Source of the DNA: Longimicrobium sp.
GTDB lineage: Bacteria > Gemmatimonadota > Gemmatimonadetes > Longimicrobiales > Longimicrobiaceae
Direction: 5' to 3'
Assembly (NCBI RefSeq): GCF_035474595.1
Contig: NZ_DATIND010000097.1
Coordinates: 1-64,000 of the forward strand
Length of the DNA: 64,000 nt
The position numbers and the translations under genes were made by a program. The notes below the pieces were generated by a model. That model was given only the letters and a program-made list of their open reading frames with translations, was not told where the DNA came from and searched no databases. Positions 15,171-23,181 of this stretch are shown piece after piece (position 1 is the first letter of the stretch; every line of letters starts with the position of its first letter).

Positions 15171-16121
15171 CTACAGCTTCCGCAGCCACACCCGCTCGAT
15201 GCGGTGATCCTTCCCCTTCTCCAGGATCAGCCGCGCGCGCTCCCGCGTGGGCTCGATGTTCTCGCGCAGGTTCACGGCGTTGATGGTGGCCCACACCTGG
15301 TGGCCGAACTCCATCGCCTCGGGCTCGCTCATCCCCACCGCGTACTGGTGGAAGAAGGAGCTCGGGTCGCGGAACGCGGTCTCGCGCAGGCGCTCGAAGC
15401 GCTGCAGGTACCACGTTTCCAGGTCCGCCTCGCTGGCGTCGATGTAGATGGAGAAGTCGAAGAAGTCGGAGACGAACACGCGCGGCGGCCGGTCGCCCGT
15501 GCCCGCCCCGCTCTGCAGCACGTTCAGCCCCTCCAGGATCAGGATGTCGGGGCGGCGCACCACCATCTCCTCGCCGGGGATGATGTCGTAGACGAGGTGC
15601 GAGTAGACCGGCGCGCGCACCTCGTCGGCGCCGGACTTCAGCTCGGCCAGGAACCCCACCAGCCGCCGCAGGTCGTAGCTCTCGGGGAAGCCCTTGCGGT
15701 GCATGATCCCGCGCTCCTCCAGCACCGCGTTGGGAAAGAGGAAGCCGTCGGTGGTCACCAGGTCGACCTTGGGGTGGTCCGGCCAGCGGGCCAGCAGCGC
15801 CTGCAGGATGCGCGACGTGGTGCTCTTCCCCCCCGCCACGGAGCCGGCGATGGCGATCACGTACGGCACCTTGGCCGCGGGGCTGCCCAGGAAGGTGTCG
15901 GTGACGCGGAAGAGCTGGTGCGTGGCGGCCACGTACAGGTTCAGCAGGCGCGAGAGGGGGAGATAGACCTCCATCACCTCGTCCATGCTCACGTGCTCGT
16001 CGGCGCTGTGCAGCGCGTCCAGGTCGTCGTGCGACAGCGTGAGCGGCGTGTTGCCGCGCAGCCGCGCCCATTCCTCGCGGCTGAACTCGATGTGCGGGGA
16101 GAATCCGCCGTCGACGATCAC
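15171..16121 (-). CDS. coaA: Type I pantothenate kinase
   Basis: This 316-aa enzyme, exactly the length of E. coli CoaA, phosphorylates pantothenate in the first committed step of coenzyme A synthesis. It shows Walker A GSVAGGKS at residues 93-100, [51 protein letters not shown] and the feedback-inhibition region FFHQYAVG. The GTG at 16121 is chosen because it gives [16 protein letters not shown], aligning with known CoaA N-termini. The frame stays open upstream only because it runs through an SSR array that begins at the next base, so no normal Shine-Dalgarno is available. Confidence 0.95.
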   Translation of the reverse strand: MIVDGGFSPHIEFSREEWARLRGNTPLTLSHDDLDALHSADEHVSMDEVMEVYLPLSRLLNLYVAATHQLFRVTDTFLGSPAAKVPYVIAIAGSVAGGKSTTSRILQALLARWPDHPKVDLVTTDGFLFPNAVLEERGIMHRKGFPESYDLRRLVGFLAELKSGADEVRAPVYSHLVYDIIPGEEMVVRRPDILILEGLNVLQSGAGTGDRPPRVFVSDFFDFSIYIDASEADLETWYLQRFERLRETAFRDPSSFFHQYAVGMSEPEAMEFGHQVWATINAVNLRENIEPTRERARLILEKGKDHRIERVWLRKL

Positions 16122-16166
16122 TTGGGAGTACGAAAGTACGGGAGTACGGAAGTACGGAAGTACGAT
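16122..16166. repeat. SSR array, 8-bp unit (GTACGGAA type)
   Basis: Five units (GTACGAAA, GTACGGGA, GTACGGAA) abut the coaA start codon and replace its expected leader. A short related stretch (TACTTCCGTACTCTCGTACT) lies at 16466-16488. Confidence 0.85.
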
Positions 16167-16297
16167 GGGGATTCCGTGTGGGGCGGCGTCCCATCCGTTT
16201 CGCGGGCAGATGAGACTACGGCGGAGATGCGGCGCGTGCCAGTGCGGGGACGACATCGGGGCGCCTCCGCCTCCGCTATCCCCTGCCCTTCCTGCCT

Positions 16298-16348
16298 CCC
16301 GCCAATGGAATTGGCGGGCAACAACTGCACAAAGTCCCTGCGGGACTG
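16298..16348 (+). repeat. R1 two-hairpin repeat, copy 6
   Basis: CCCGCCAAT/ATTGGCGGG stem, linker CAACAACTGCACAA, AGTCCCTGCGGGACT. Close to copy 2. Confidence 0.82.
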
Positions 16349-16403
16349 CGGCCGAAGCATCCGGGCGGTGGATGATGCCGGCGCGCTCGACATCACCGAA
16401 GCA

Positions 16404-16432
16404 GCGCGGGCGGCCGAATCGGCCGCCCGCGC
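16404..16432 (-). terminator. Terminator-like hairpin downstream of the barrel gene
   Basis: A perfect 14-bp inverted repeat GCGCGGGCGGCCGA with a 1-nt centre lies 72 bp past the stop of the 16504-16998 gene. The minimal loop suggests a cruciform or a slightly melted stem. Confidence 0.5.
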
Positions 16433-16503
16433 GGTTGATCTTCCCTCGGGCGCTGCTCGCGCTTCGTACTTCCGTACTCTCGTACTCCGACGCGAAGCGC
16501 GGG

Positions 16504-16998
16504 CTACGGCCGCAGCGACAGCCCCACGCCGACGCCGAAGTACTGCGCGTCGCCCACCTTGCGGAAGCGCGCGAGCGGGGTGAGCGAGACGCCGGTGCCC
16601 ACCGGATAGTCGGCGCCCAGGCCGACCTCGAAGCCGGTGTCGTCGTGGAAGAGCACGCCGAACTGCGCGAACGGGGTCCACACGCCGGCGCCAGTGCCCA
16701 GCAGCACGCGGCCGCCCAGGTCGAAACCGTCGTCCTTCACGTTCACGCCGTCGGTGTCCTTCACGTCGAAGCTGAACTGCGAATAGCCGCCGTAGATGGC
16801 GAAGTTGGGCGTCAGGTCGAAGGCCGCCTGCACGCCCCACCCCAGCCCCACCTCGGTGGCGTCGCCCAGGTCGCCGGTGGGGATGCCGGCGTCGATGCGC
16901 GCCTCGAGCGAGATCGGCAGCGTTCCCTGCGCGGCGGCGCGGCCGGTGCCGGCGGCCAGCGCCGCAACCGCGAACAGACCCACGATGGCTTTCTTCAT
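16504..16998 (-). CDS. Outer-membrane beta-barrel protein
   Basis: This is a 164-aa protein. A Sec signal ([20 protein letters not shown], cleavage after AAAQ) is followed by alternating amphipathic strands ([51 protein letters not shown]), as in small OmpA/OmpW-like eight-stranded barrels. It ends in a beta strand rather than the usual terminal Phe. The start at 16998 is set by the signal peptide. Role unknown. Confidence 0.82.
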   Translation of the reverse strand: MKKAIVGLFAVAALAAGTGRAAAQGTLPISLEARIDAGIPTGDLGDATEVGLGWGVQAAFDLTPNFAIYGGYSQFSFDVKDTDGVNVKDDGFDLGGRVLLGTGAGVWTPFAQFGVLFHDDTGFEVGLGADYPVGTGVSLTPLARFRKVGDAQYFGVGVGLSLRP

Positions 16999-17280
16999 GG
17001 CCTTGGGCTTTCCTGGTTTTCGGGGTTGGGTCCGGCGCCGTCGGGCGCCGCGTCCGATGCGCCGCGCAAGCCGCGGCAGCCGCGCCGCGCTGAAGGCAAG
17101 CATCGCTCCGGCCGCGCTCCAGCATCCGCAAGTGGATGCGCGGCAACAGCGTAGCCCCGCCGCACGACCGCGCGCAAGCACGCGCCCGGCCGCGCCTTGT
17201 CTACGCGCAGGGACGCCGCGTGTCACAGCGAGGCGGCAGGGATGGCGCGGGTTGCCGCCGATCTCTCGCTTTCCTGCTCT

Positions 17281-17330
17281 CCCCGAATGGAATTCGGGGG
17301 CAACAACGGCACGAAGTCCCTGCGGGACTG
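17281..17330 (+). repeat. R1 two-hairpin repeat, copy 7
   Basis: CCCCGAAT/ATTCGGGG stem, linker GGCAACAACGGCACGA, AGTCCCTGCGGGACT. It lies in the 445-bp spacer 16999-17443, which also holds a terminator and an imperfect CACTTGG(G/C)A direct repeat at 17415-17443 but no gene. Confidence 0.82.
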
Positions 17331-17373
17331 CTTTCCGGCATCCAGGTGTGTATCGATCTGGTGCCAGGACAGA

Positions 17374-17402
17374 GCGGGGCGGCCGATGATCGGCCGCCCC
17401 GC
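17374..17402 (-). terminator. Terminator-like hairpin of the deacetylase gene
   Basis: GCGGGGCGGCCGAT with its perfect complement around a single G lies 42 bp past the stop. It is the same design as the hairpin at 16404. Confidence 0.5.
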
Positions 17403-17443
17403 GCTATTTCACCCGACTTGGCACTTGGGACTTGGCACTTGTC

Positions 17444-18667
17444 CTATGACTTCGTCCCTGCTGGCGCCGGAGCCGCCCCCGCTGGAGCCGCGCCCGGTGC
17501 CCCACCCGCCGGCGGTCCCGAATCCGGCACCACCTTCCCCTGCTTGCCGCGCAGGTTGCCGGCCTTCGAGGCCTCGCGCTGCGGGTAGCTGACCGTGTTC
17601 GGGTCGCCGTCGGAGACGTAGCGCTCGGCGGGGTTCGCGTCCCACCGCTTCAGCTGGTTCTCCAGCGCGTTCGGGGCCGCGATGAAGCGGTCCACCGAGT
17701 GCGGGTCCCACGAGCGGTCGAACGGCGACACGTTGGCGCCACCCGACACCTCCAGCACTACCTGGTAGTCGTACGACTTGCCGCCGCGGTAGGTGCCGTG
17801 CCAGGCCAGCGGCCGGTTCCGGGGCCACAGCCCCAGCGGCAGCGCGAACGTCGTGATCCTGTAGTCCGCCGGCAGGTAGTGGGCGATGGAATCCTGCCCG
17901 CTGCCGATCTGCTCCTGCACGAACGCGTCCGGGTACTTGGAGAGCTGCGCGTGCCACATGGTGTGGTTGCAGATCTCGTGGCCGTTCTGCAGCAGGAAGT
18001 CCACCTTCTTCTTGATCGTCGCTTCCCGCTGCTCGCGCGCGATCTCGTTGCTCTTCTTCTCGCCCCAGAAGTTGCTCGGGTAGACGGCGCCCGGGAGCAC
18101 GCACCAGGTGCCGCCGCCGCTCCAGGCGGGGTTCTGGCGCTTGAACGCCTCCCACATCCCCACCATGGTGTGCGGGTCGATGGAGCCGTCGGGCTGGTAG
18201 TAGAACTGCCCCTGCGACGAGTCGTCGAACACGAACACCACCGGCGAGGTCCCCGCCGGGAGGTTGATGTTCCCGCTGGCCACGTCGCGCATGGTGACGG
18301 GCCGGAAGCCGCGGTCGTAGAGCATCTTCAGGTCGTTGCGGAAGTGCTCCTCGCTGCGGTACCACTCGCCCTCCTTGGGCCCGATGCGGTGGTATTCCAG
18401 CACCAGGATCCGCCCCAGCTCGTTGGGACCGGTGTTGGCCTTCGGGCCGTTGTCCTGCCCCGGCGCGGCCGCCGCCGCACCGCCGTTCGCCTGCCTCCCG
18501 TTGGCCGCCGTGGCGGAGGTGTCGCCCCCGGCCGTGGCCGGCGAGCCCGCCTTCCCGGCATCGCCCTTCTCCGCGCCGCCCCTGTCGCCCCCGCAGGCCG
18601 CGAGCAGCAGCGCGAGGGCGGCCGCGGCGGCCGCCTGCTTCCCGAGCGTCGTCATCTTCCGTCCCAT
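17444..18667 (-). CDS. Polysaccharide deacetylase lipoprotein (NodB fold)
   Basis: This is a 407-aa exported protein. The lipobox LLLAACGG is followed by a long low-complexity Ala/Gly linker. A NodB-type domain follows: LVLEYHRIG, VVFVFDDSSQGQFYY (metal Asp) and CNHTMWHAQL (H-x3-H metal pair). The C-terminus is Pro/Ala/Gly rich. It would deacetylate an N-acetylated glycan at the cell surface. The tandem Asp fits, but the motif order is looser than in canonical NodB. ATGs at 18667 and 18655 are both possible; the first adds Arg-Lys to the signal. Confidence 0.85.
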   Translation of the reverse strand: MGRKMTTLGKQAAAAAALALLLAACGGDRGGAEKGDAGKAGSPATAGGDTSATAANGRQANGGAAAAAPGQDNGPKANTGPNELGRILVLEYHRIGPKEGEWYRSEEHFRNDLKMLYDRGFRPVTMRDVASGNINLPAGTSPVVFVFDDSSQGQFYYQPDGSIDPHTMVGMWEAFKRQNPAWSGGGTWCVLPGAVYPSNFWGEKKSNEIAREQREATIKKKVDFLLQNGHEICNHTMWHAQLSKYPDAFVQEQIGSGQDSIAHYLPADYRITTFALPLGLWPRNRPLAWHGTYRGGKSYDYQVVLEVSGGANVSPFDRSWDPHSVDRFIAAPNALENQLKRWDANPAERYVSDGDPNTVSYPQREASKAGNLRGKQGKVVPDSGPPAGGAPGAAPAGAAPAPAGTKS

Positions 18668-18695
18668 TCCCCCGAAATGTGTGTCGCCAGGCAAA

Positions 18696-18725
18696 GCACC
18701 CCGCGTCCGGCCGGACGCGGGGTGC
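18696..18725 (-). terminator. Palindromic terminator-like hairpin
   Basis: GCACCCCGCGTCCGG followed directly by its perfect complement (15 bp, no loop), 23 bp past the stop of the 18748-19401 gene and before the next minus gene. Confidence 0.5.
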
Positions 18726-18747
18726 AAGGTCCATGCTGGACGCCGGG

Positions 18748-19401
18748 TCAGCCCGCGGCGCCGCTCCCGGGGACCACCTCGGCGGGCGGCGCCGGCGGCG
18801 CGTCCTCGTTCAGCCGCGGCAGCTCGGACTCGGCCAGCCGCGCCAGCACGCGCTGGTACACGATGCGCGCGCGGATCTCGGGGAGGTCCAGCCGCTCCAC
18901 GTACAGCTCCACGGCGCGCGCGGGGTCCACCTCCTCGTCCAGGATGTCGACGAAGGTCTGCGCGTGGCGGGCGTGGGCGTCGGCCAGCTTCTCCTCGGCG
19001 CGCGCGGCGGCCAGCTCCAGCCAGAGCCGCTCCTCGTCGCTGCGCTTCTTCTGGCGCTGGATGAAGCGAAGCGCGCCCAGCGGCGTGGCGTAGCGCCAGT
19101 TGAATCCCCACCCGCGCGTCCCTTCCCGCGCCAGGTCCTCGCGCACGTCGGTGGCGTCGAGCAGCGCCACGGCGCGGGTGCCCACCGCCTCGGCGTCCTC
19201 GCCGTCCAGCCCCAGGCTCTCCAGGTAGCGCTCGATGGCGTCGTCGAACGGCATGCGCGGCGCCAGGATGCCGACCAGGTCGGTGGCCAGGCGGGCGTGC
19301 GTCTCGACCATGTCCTCGCGGGCCAGGGCCTCGGCGCGCTCCAGCTTGCGGTCCACCTCTTCGGGAAGGCGCTCGAACCAGCTCGAGACGGGAGAGGGCA
19401 T
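18748..19401 (-). CDS. Conserved helical protein of unknown function
   Basis: This is a 217-aa charged, helical, soluble protein without a signal. It contains repeated Leu/Glu/Arg helices (WFERLPEEVDRKLERAEALA, RFIQRQKKRSDEERLWLELA, VELYVERLDLPEIRARIVYQ) that suggest TPR-like or coiled-coil packing. No family is recognised. The ATG at 19401 is the first in the part of the frame with coding bias. Confidence 0.65.
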   Translation of the reverse strand: MPSPVSSWFERLPEEVDRKLERAEALAREDMVETHARLATDLVGILAPRMPFDDAIERYLESLGLDGEDAEAVGTRAVALLDATDVREDLAREGTRGWGFNWRYATPLGALRFIQRQKKRSDEERLWLELAAARAEEKLADAHARHAQTFVDILDEEVDPARAVELYVERLDLPEIRARIVYQRVLARLAESELPRLNEDAPPAPPAEVVPGSGAAG

Positions 19402-19591
19402 GGGATGATCGTGGGGTGAGGGGGCCTTGTTTGCCGGGCTCGGCGGCGCCCGGCTATCTTGCTGCGGCGCCGCAAAACCGGCGCTCCGGCGGGCGATCCG
19501 GACGAAGAAAGATGCACCCTCCGCCGCCCGCCGACAACCGCCCTGGCGGAGCCGGGGCGGCCACACCGGCGAACACTGGAGATGGACGGCG

Positions 19592-19873
19592 ATGGCTCTA
19601 TCGCGGAGCTCCTCGTGGAAGGAGCACCGGCTGGCGAACCGGCTGGAGGTGGACGGCGCCGAGTACAGCGTGGACCTGGTGGCGCGCAAGGCCACGGGGG
19701 TGGAGGGGTGGAAGGTGACGGTGGTGTTCCTCCCGCGCGCCGCGGGGGCGCAGGAGATCAGCGCCGAGCTCCCCAACGCCGCCTCCACCGCCGAGGTCCG
19801 CCGCCTGGTGACGGAGCTGGAGGGGAACGAGGCGCGGCTGCGCGAGATGTGCCGCGGGCGGATGCGGGCCTGA
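19592..19873 (+). CDS. Small conserved protein of unknown function
   Basis: This is a 93-aa protein. MALSRSSSWKEHRLANRLEV opens a beta-rich half (YSVDLVARKATGVEGWKVTV), followed by a helical half (STAEVRRLVTELEGNEARLREM). GGAG sits 10 bp before the ATG. No signal and no known family; a small adaptor or binding protein is possible. It is divergent from the 18748 gene across 190 bp. Confidence 0.55.
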   Translation: MALSRSSSWKEHRLANRLEVDGAEYSVDLVARKATGVEGWKVTVVFLPRAAGAQEISAELPNAASTAEVRRLVTELEGNEARLREMCRGRMRA

Positions 19874-19935
19874 GCGAGCCGCGGCGTCGCTGCGGCTTTC
19901 CAGCTTTCTCGGCATCCGACGGGGATCATCGTCAG

Positions 19936-19997
19936 CCCGGCGCCGCGGCCCTCTCCCCCCGGCCCCCTCCCCCAAAACTGCCTGGGGGAGGGGGAGA
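19936..19997 (-). repeat. Left inverted flank of the DUF559 cassette
   Basis: About 62 bp; its reverse complement matches 20437-20499 at nearly every position (CTCCCCCAGGCAGTTT core, GAGAGGGCCGCGGCGCC end). Confidence 0.8.
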
Positions 19998-20021
19998 CTA
20001 ATCGCGTTTTGCGAGATTTCG

Positions 20022-20429
20022 ATGCGATTCAGACATCGCAGGATTCGCGGGACGACACAGGAGCTCGATCTGGCCGCGCGGGAGATGCGGAAGGCATCCA
20101 CTCGCGCGGAGGACGTGCTGTGGCAGCAGGTCCGGCGCGGCGCGCTGGACGGCTACCGCTTCCGGCGGCAGCACGCGGTCGGGCGCTTCGTCTTCGACCT
20201 GTACTGTCGCGCGCGCAAGCTCGTGGTCGAGGTCGATGGCGAGTACCACGACGAGGAGGAGCAGCGGATGCGTGACGAGTACCGCACCCGCGCCCTCGAG
20301 CAATCCGGCTTCAAGGTGATCCGCTTCCGCAACGAAGAAGTGCTGAACGACGTCGCCTCCGTCCTCGCGAAAATCGCGGCAGCGCTCGGCCCGCGAGACC
20401 CGTCGCAACGGGACGAAGCCGGAGAATGA
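20022..20429 (+). CDS. DUF559 (Vsr-like PD-(D/E)xK nuclease-fold) protein
   Basis: This is a 135-aa protein. It contains the DUF559 core: LWQQVRRGALDGYRFRRQHA, FVFDLYCRARKLVVEVDGEY (Asp ... E-V-D active-site pattern of the restriction-endonuclease fold), then RDEYRTRALEQSGFKVIRFR. It is related to very-short-patch repair nucleases; its substrate is unknown. The gene is bracketed by 60-bp inverted repeats 24 bp upstream and 7 bp downstream, like a small transposable or recombining cassette. No transposase is nearby. Confidence 0.88.
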   Translation: MRFRHRRIRGTTQELDLAAREMRKASTRAEDVLWQQVRRGALDGYRFRRQHAVGRFVFDLYCRARKLVVEVDGEYHDEEEQRMRDEYRTRALEQSGFKVIRFRNEEVLNDVASVLAKIAAALGPRDPSQRDEAGE

Positions 20430-20436
20430 GCCACCA

Positions 20437-20499
20437 TCTCCCCCTCCCCCAGGCAGTTTGGGGGGAGGGCGCCGGGGGGGAGAGGGCCGCGGCGCCGGG
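20437..20499 (+). repeat. Right inverted flank of the DUF559 cassette
   Basis: Begins 7 bp after the DUF559 stop; inverted copy of 19936-19997 with a few one-base differences in the G/C runs. Confidence 0.8.
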
Positions 20500-20626
20500 C
20501 GACGCCAAGCCCCAGTCGCATGGGGGGATGCCTGGGAGCAAGATCCTCCTCGCGACTTCGACACCTGAACCGCACTCCGCGCCTCGCGAACCGGCGCCCG
20601 CTTCCTGATCAACAGTGAGAACTCGC

Positions 20627-21532
20627 ATGGACCACATCTTCGGCACGCACGCGGTGGACAACGGCGGGATCGACATGGCCGCGCGGCGGGCGGCGGCGGC
20701 GGGGCTCAGCGCCGTCCAGATCTTCACTGCCAAGCCCACCTTCTACGGCGACAAGTCCGGCATCAGCCCCAAGCGCGTGGAGCGCTTCCACGCCGCGCTG
20801 GAGGACGTCGGGATGAAGCCCGAGCACGTGATGGTGCACGCCGCCTACGTCCTGAGCGTGGCCACCGCCGACGAGGCCAAGTGGGAGCGCGCGGCCGGCG
20901 GCCTGGCCAAGGAGATGGAGCGCAGCACCACCCTGGGCGTGGGCCAGGTCTGCTTCCACCCCGGCTCGGCCAGCGACGGCGACACCGCGAAAGCGGCCGA
21001 GCGGGTAGCCCGCGCGATCACCCTCGCACTTCGCAACACAGTCGGCAAAACGCGGCTGCTGGTGGAAAACACTGCCGGTGCCGGCAAGACGCTCGGGCGC
21101 ACCGCCGCCGAGGTCGGCGACATCCTCCGCCACGTTCCCGACGAGCTGCGCGAACGCACGGGCTACGGTCTGGACACCTGCCACCTGTACGCTTCCGGAT
21201 ACGACATCAACCAGTCACGGCGCCGTTTTTCGGAGATCCTGGACGAATTCGAACAGGCTACGGGCGAGCGCCCGGGCTTCTTTCACCTCAACGACAGCGA
21301 GGGCGCGCTGGGCAGCAATCGCGACCGCCACGTCCTCCTGGGAGAGGGCCAGATCGGGCGCGACGCTTTCGCATGGCTTCTGCAAGACAGGCGCAGCCGG
21401 GGGGTCCCGCTCATCCTCGAAACTCCACAACAAAATTACGATGTAGACGAGGGTGACGCCTCCGCGGACGCATACGACGTCCGCATGGCCGACCTGTTGA
21501 AGGAGCTGCAGAAGTGGGAAGGACCGGGGTGA
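20627..21532 (+). CDS. nfo: Endonuclease IV (AP endonuclease)
   Basis: This 301-aa TIM-barrel zinc enzyme cuts abasic sites in base-excision repair. Metal-ligand motifs are in order: FGTHAVDNGG, VMVHAAYVLS, VCFHPGSA, LLVENTAGAG, YGLDTCHLYASGYD, FFHLNDSEGALGSNRDRH, GxGQIGRDAF and ILETPQ. All these match the Nfo signatures. The ATG at 20627 is preferred over GTG at 20615. The end overlaps the next gene by 19 bp. Confidence 0.95.
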   Translation: MDHIFGTHAVDNGGIDMAARRAAAAGLSAVQIFTAKPTFYGDKSGISPKRVERFHAALEDVGMKPEHVMVHAAYVLSVATADEAKWERAAGGLAKEMERSTTLGVGQVCFHPGSASDGDTAKAAERVARAITLALRNTVGKTRLLVENTAGAGKTLGRTAAEVGDILRHVPDELRERTGYGLDTCHLYASGYDINQSRRRFSEILDEFEQATGERPGFFHLNDSEGALGSNRDRHVLLGEGQIGRDAFAWLLQDRRSRGVPLILETPQQNYDVDEGDASADAYDVRMADLLKELQKWEGPG

Positions 21533-22083
21533 CGATGATGGTCATGGGCGCGCTGGCGCTCCCCCTCACCGGGTGCATGGCGACGGTCTCGTCGTACGCC
21601 AGTGCGAGCGAGCGCGTGGCTCCCGTCCGCACCGCGGGCAGCGGCGCCCGGGTGGACGCCCGCGCCGGTGTCCACACCGCCGCCCGGGCGGCGGGTGACG
21701 AGGCGCGCATGACGGCGCTGCAGGCCGAGGTCACGCGGCTGGTGAACGCGGACCGCGCCCGCGCCGGGTGCGCGCCGCTGGCGTGGGACGGCGCGGCCGC
21801 CGAGGCGGCGCAGGCGCACAGCGAGGACATGGCGGCGCGCCACTACTTCGACCACACCTCGCCCGAGGGGCACACCGCGGTCGACCGGCTGCGCGCCGGC
21901 GGCGGCAGCTACCGCGCGCTGGCCGAGAACATCGCCATGGGGCAGCAGAGCGCGCAGGAGGTGGTGCGCGGCTGGCTGGAGTCGCCGGGGCACCGCCGCA
22001 ACATCGAGAACTGCCGCTACACCCGCACCGGCGTGGGCTACCGCGACCTGCGGTGGACGCAGGTGTTCTACACCCCCGCATGA
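21514..22083 (+). CDS. CAP/SCP-domain lipoprotein
   Basis: This is a 189-aa protein. A short signal ending LPLTGC (lipobox) is followed by a linker. A CAP (SCP/PR1-like) domain covers residues 70-189: LVNADRARAGCAPLAWDGAA, AQAHSEDMAARHYFDHTSPEG, AENIAMGQQSAQEVVRGWLE, SPGHRRNIENCRYTRTGVGY. The GTG start at 21514 has AAGGAG at 8-bp spacing and gives an Arg in the n-region. It overlaps nfo, so coupling is likely. CAP proteins are secreted with diverse, often unclear roles. Confidence 0.9.
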   Translation: MGRTGVTMMVMGALALPLTGCMATVSSYASASERVAPVRTAGSGARVDARAGVHTAARAAGDEARMTALQAEVTRLVNADRARAGCAPLAWDGAAAEAAQAHSEDMAARHYFDHTSPEGHTAVDRLRAGGGSYRALAENIAMGQQSAQEVVRGWLESPGHRRNIENCRYTRTGVGYRDLRWTQVFYTPA

Positions 22084-22337
22084 GCGACGAGATGCGCCGC
22101 CGCCGCGAGCTGCGGCGGCGGTTCCTGGAACGGCTGTACGAGCAGAGCGAGGGCGGCGAGAGCGAGTACCTGGACGGCTACGAGCTGGCCGCGGAGCTGG
22201 GGATCACCCGGCAGGACGCGGAGCGGGTCGTCCGCTACCACGAGGACCACGGGTTCGTGCGGAAGAGCGGGAGCCACGGACTGACGGTGCGCATCACCGC
22301 GCAGGGGATCGACCACGTGGAGACGGGCGGCGAATGA
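22080..22337 (+). CDS. Small winged-helix-like protein
   Basis: This is an 85-aa cytoplasmic protein. A basic N-terminus (MRRRRELRRRFLERLYEQS) is followed by helices YELAAELGITRQDAERVVRY and a wing-like strand pair (GFVRKSGSHGLTVRITAQG), fitting a winged-helix DNA-binding domain. The ATG overlaps the CAP gene stop (ATGA) and its own stop overlaps the next start, so the three genes form an operon. Confidence 0.75.
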   Translation: MSDEMRRRRELRRRFLERLYEQSEGGESEYLDGYELAAELGITRQDAERVVRYHEDHGFVRKSGSHGLTVRITAQGIDHVETGGE

Positions 22338-22789
22338 TCCTGACCACGCTTGCCGCCGCGGACGCCTACGCCGCGCTGGCGCCGGGGATCGCGGCGGGGC
22401 TGGCGTGGCTCCGCGCCTTCGACCCGTCGCTTGCCGACGGGCGGCACGCGATCGACGGCGCCCGCGTCTTCGCCCTCGTTTCCAGCTACGACACCGGCCC
22501 GGCCACGGAGAAGCGCTTCGAATCGCACCGCGCCTACGTCGACGTGCAGTACGTGGCCGCGGGCGCCGAGCGCATCCTGCATGCGCCCACCGGCTCGCTG
22601 GTGGTGGAGACGCCGTTCGACGCCTCGAACGACATCGTCTTCTACGCCGAGCCGAAGGCCTCCAGCTCGCTCCTCCTCCGCACCGGCGACGTCGCCATCT
22701 TCCATCCCCCCGACGGACACAAGCCGGGGTGCATGGCCGGCGGCCGGGACGCGGTCCGCAAGGTCGTCGTGAAGGTCCGGCTCAGCTGA
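22334..22789 (+). CDS. YhcH/YjgK/YiaL family protein
   Basis: This 151-aa cupin-like protein belongs to the family with E. coli YhcH (NanQ), linked to sialic-acid or sugar anomer handling. Recognisable segments are FESHRAYVDVQYVAAGAERI, the metal-binding HRAYVD and DVAIFHPPDGHKPG, and a terminal VRKVVVKV. It overlaps the preceding gene by 4 bp. No sialic-acid catabolism genes are nearby, so the sugar is unknown. Confidence 0.88.
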   Translation: MILTTLAAADAYAALAPGIAAGLAWLRAFDPSLADGRHAIDGARVFALVSSYDTGPATEKRFESHRAYVDVQYVAAGAERILHAPTGSLVVETPFDASNDIVFYAEPKASSSLLLRTGDVAIFHPPDGHKPGCMAGGRDAVRKVVVKVRLS

Positions 22790-22812
22790 TCTCACCCAGA
22801 GGCACGGAAAAC

Positions 22813-22852
22813 CAGAGGCACGGAGAACTCATCGCGGTTCTCCGTGCCTCTG
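22813..22852 (+). terminator. Terminator hairpin of the CAP operon
   Basis: A 16-bp perfect stem CAGAGGCACGGAGAAC around TCATCGCG, 23 bp after the last stop. The loop and stem top (GAGAAC..ATCGCGGTTCTC) match the hairpin at 41735. Confidence 0.7.
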
Positions 22853-22888
22853 CGTCTCATCCGGAAGCGCACGTGCGACCTCGCCTGT

Positions 22889-23107
22889 AGATCCTTCGGC
22901 CTGCAGCCGCCCGTGCAGAGGCAACGACGGTCTGGCTGGCCTCAGGGTGACGTCATCTCTGTGCGTCTATCATGCACAGTTGATTGCCAGATCTGGCATC
23001 ACCCGGGAGACCGGTTTCTGCATCCGCGCTGCACCCACCCGACGTCATCCTGAGGCCGGCCACACCGCAACTCGCATCGGCACCACACCTTGCAGGCCGA
23101 AGGATCT
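22889..23107. repeat. R3 inverted pair, arms facing outward
   Basis: The left arm 22889-22957 (AGATCCTTCGGCCTGCAG ... GACGTCATC) and right arm 23041-23107 (GACGTCATCCTGAGGCCGGC ... GCAGGCCGAAGGATC) are inverted copies about 85 bp apart. The spacer 22853-23181 has no gene. Confidence 0.78.
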
Positions 23108-23181
23108 GTGGGCGCGGCAGCACGTGAGTGGGTCGGATGCACCGATCCTTCTCCCGGATTTCGTACGAAACCCCTTTCCGT

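Noticed and set aside
16122-16256. 45-residue N-terminal extension of CoaA
   Set aside because: It would translate the GTACGGAA array; the GTG at 16121 yields the length and start known for CoaA.
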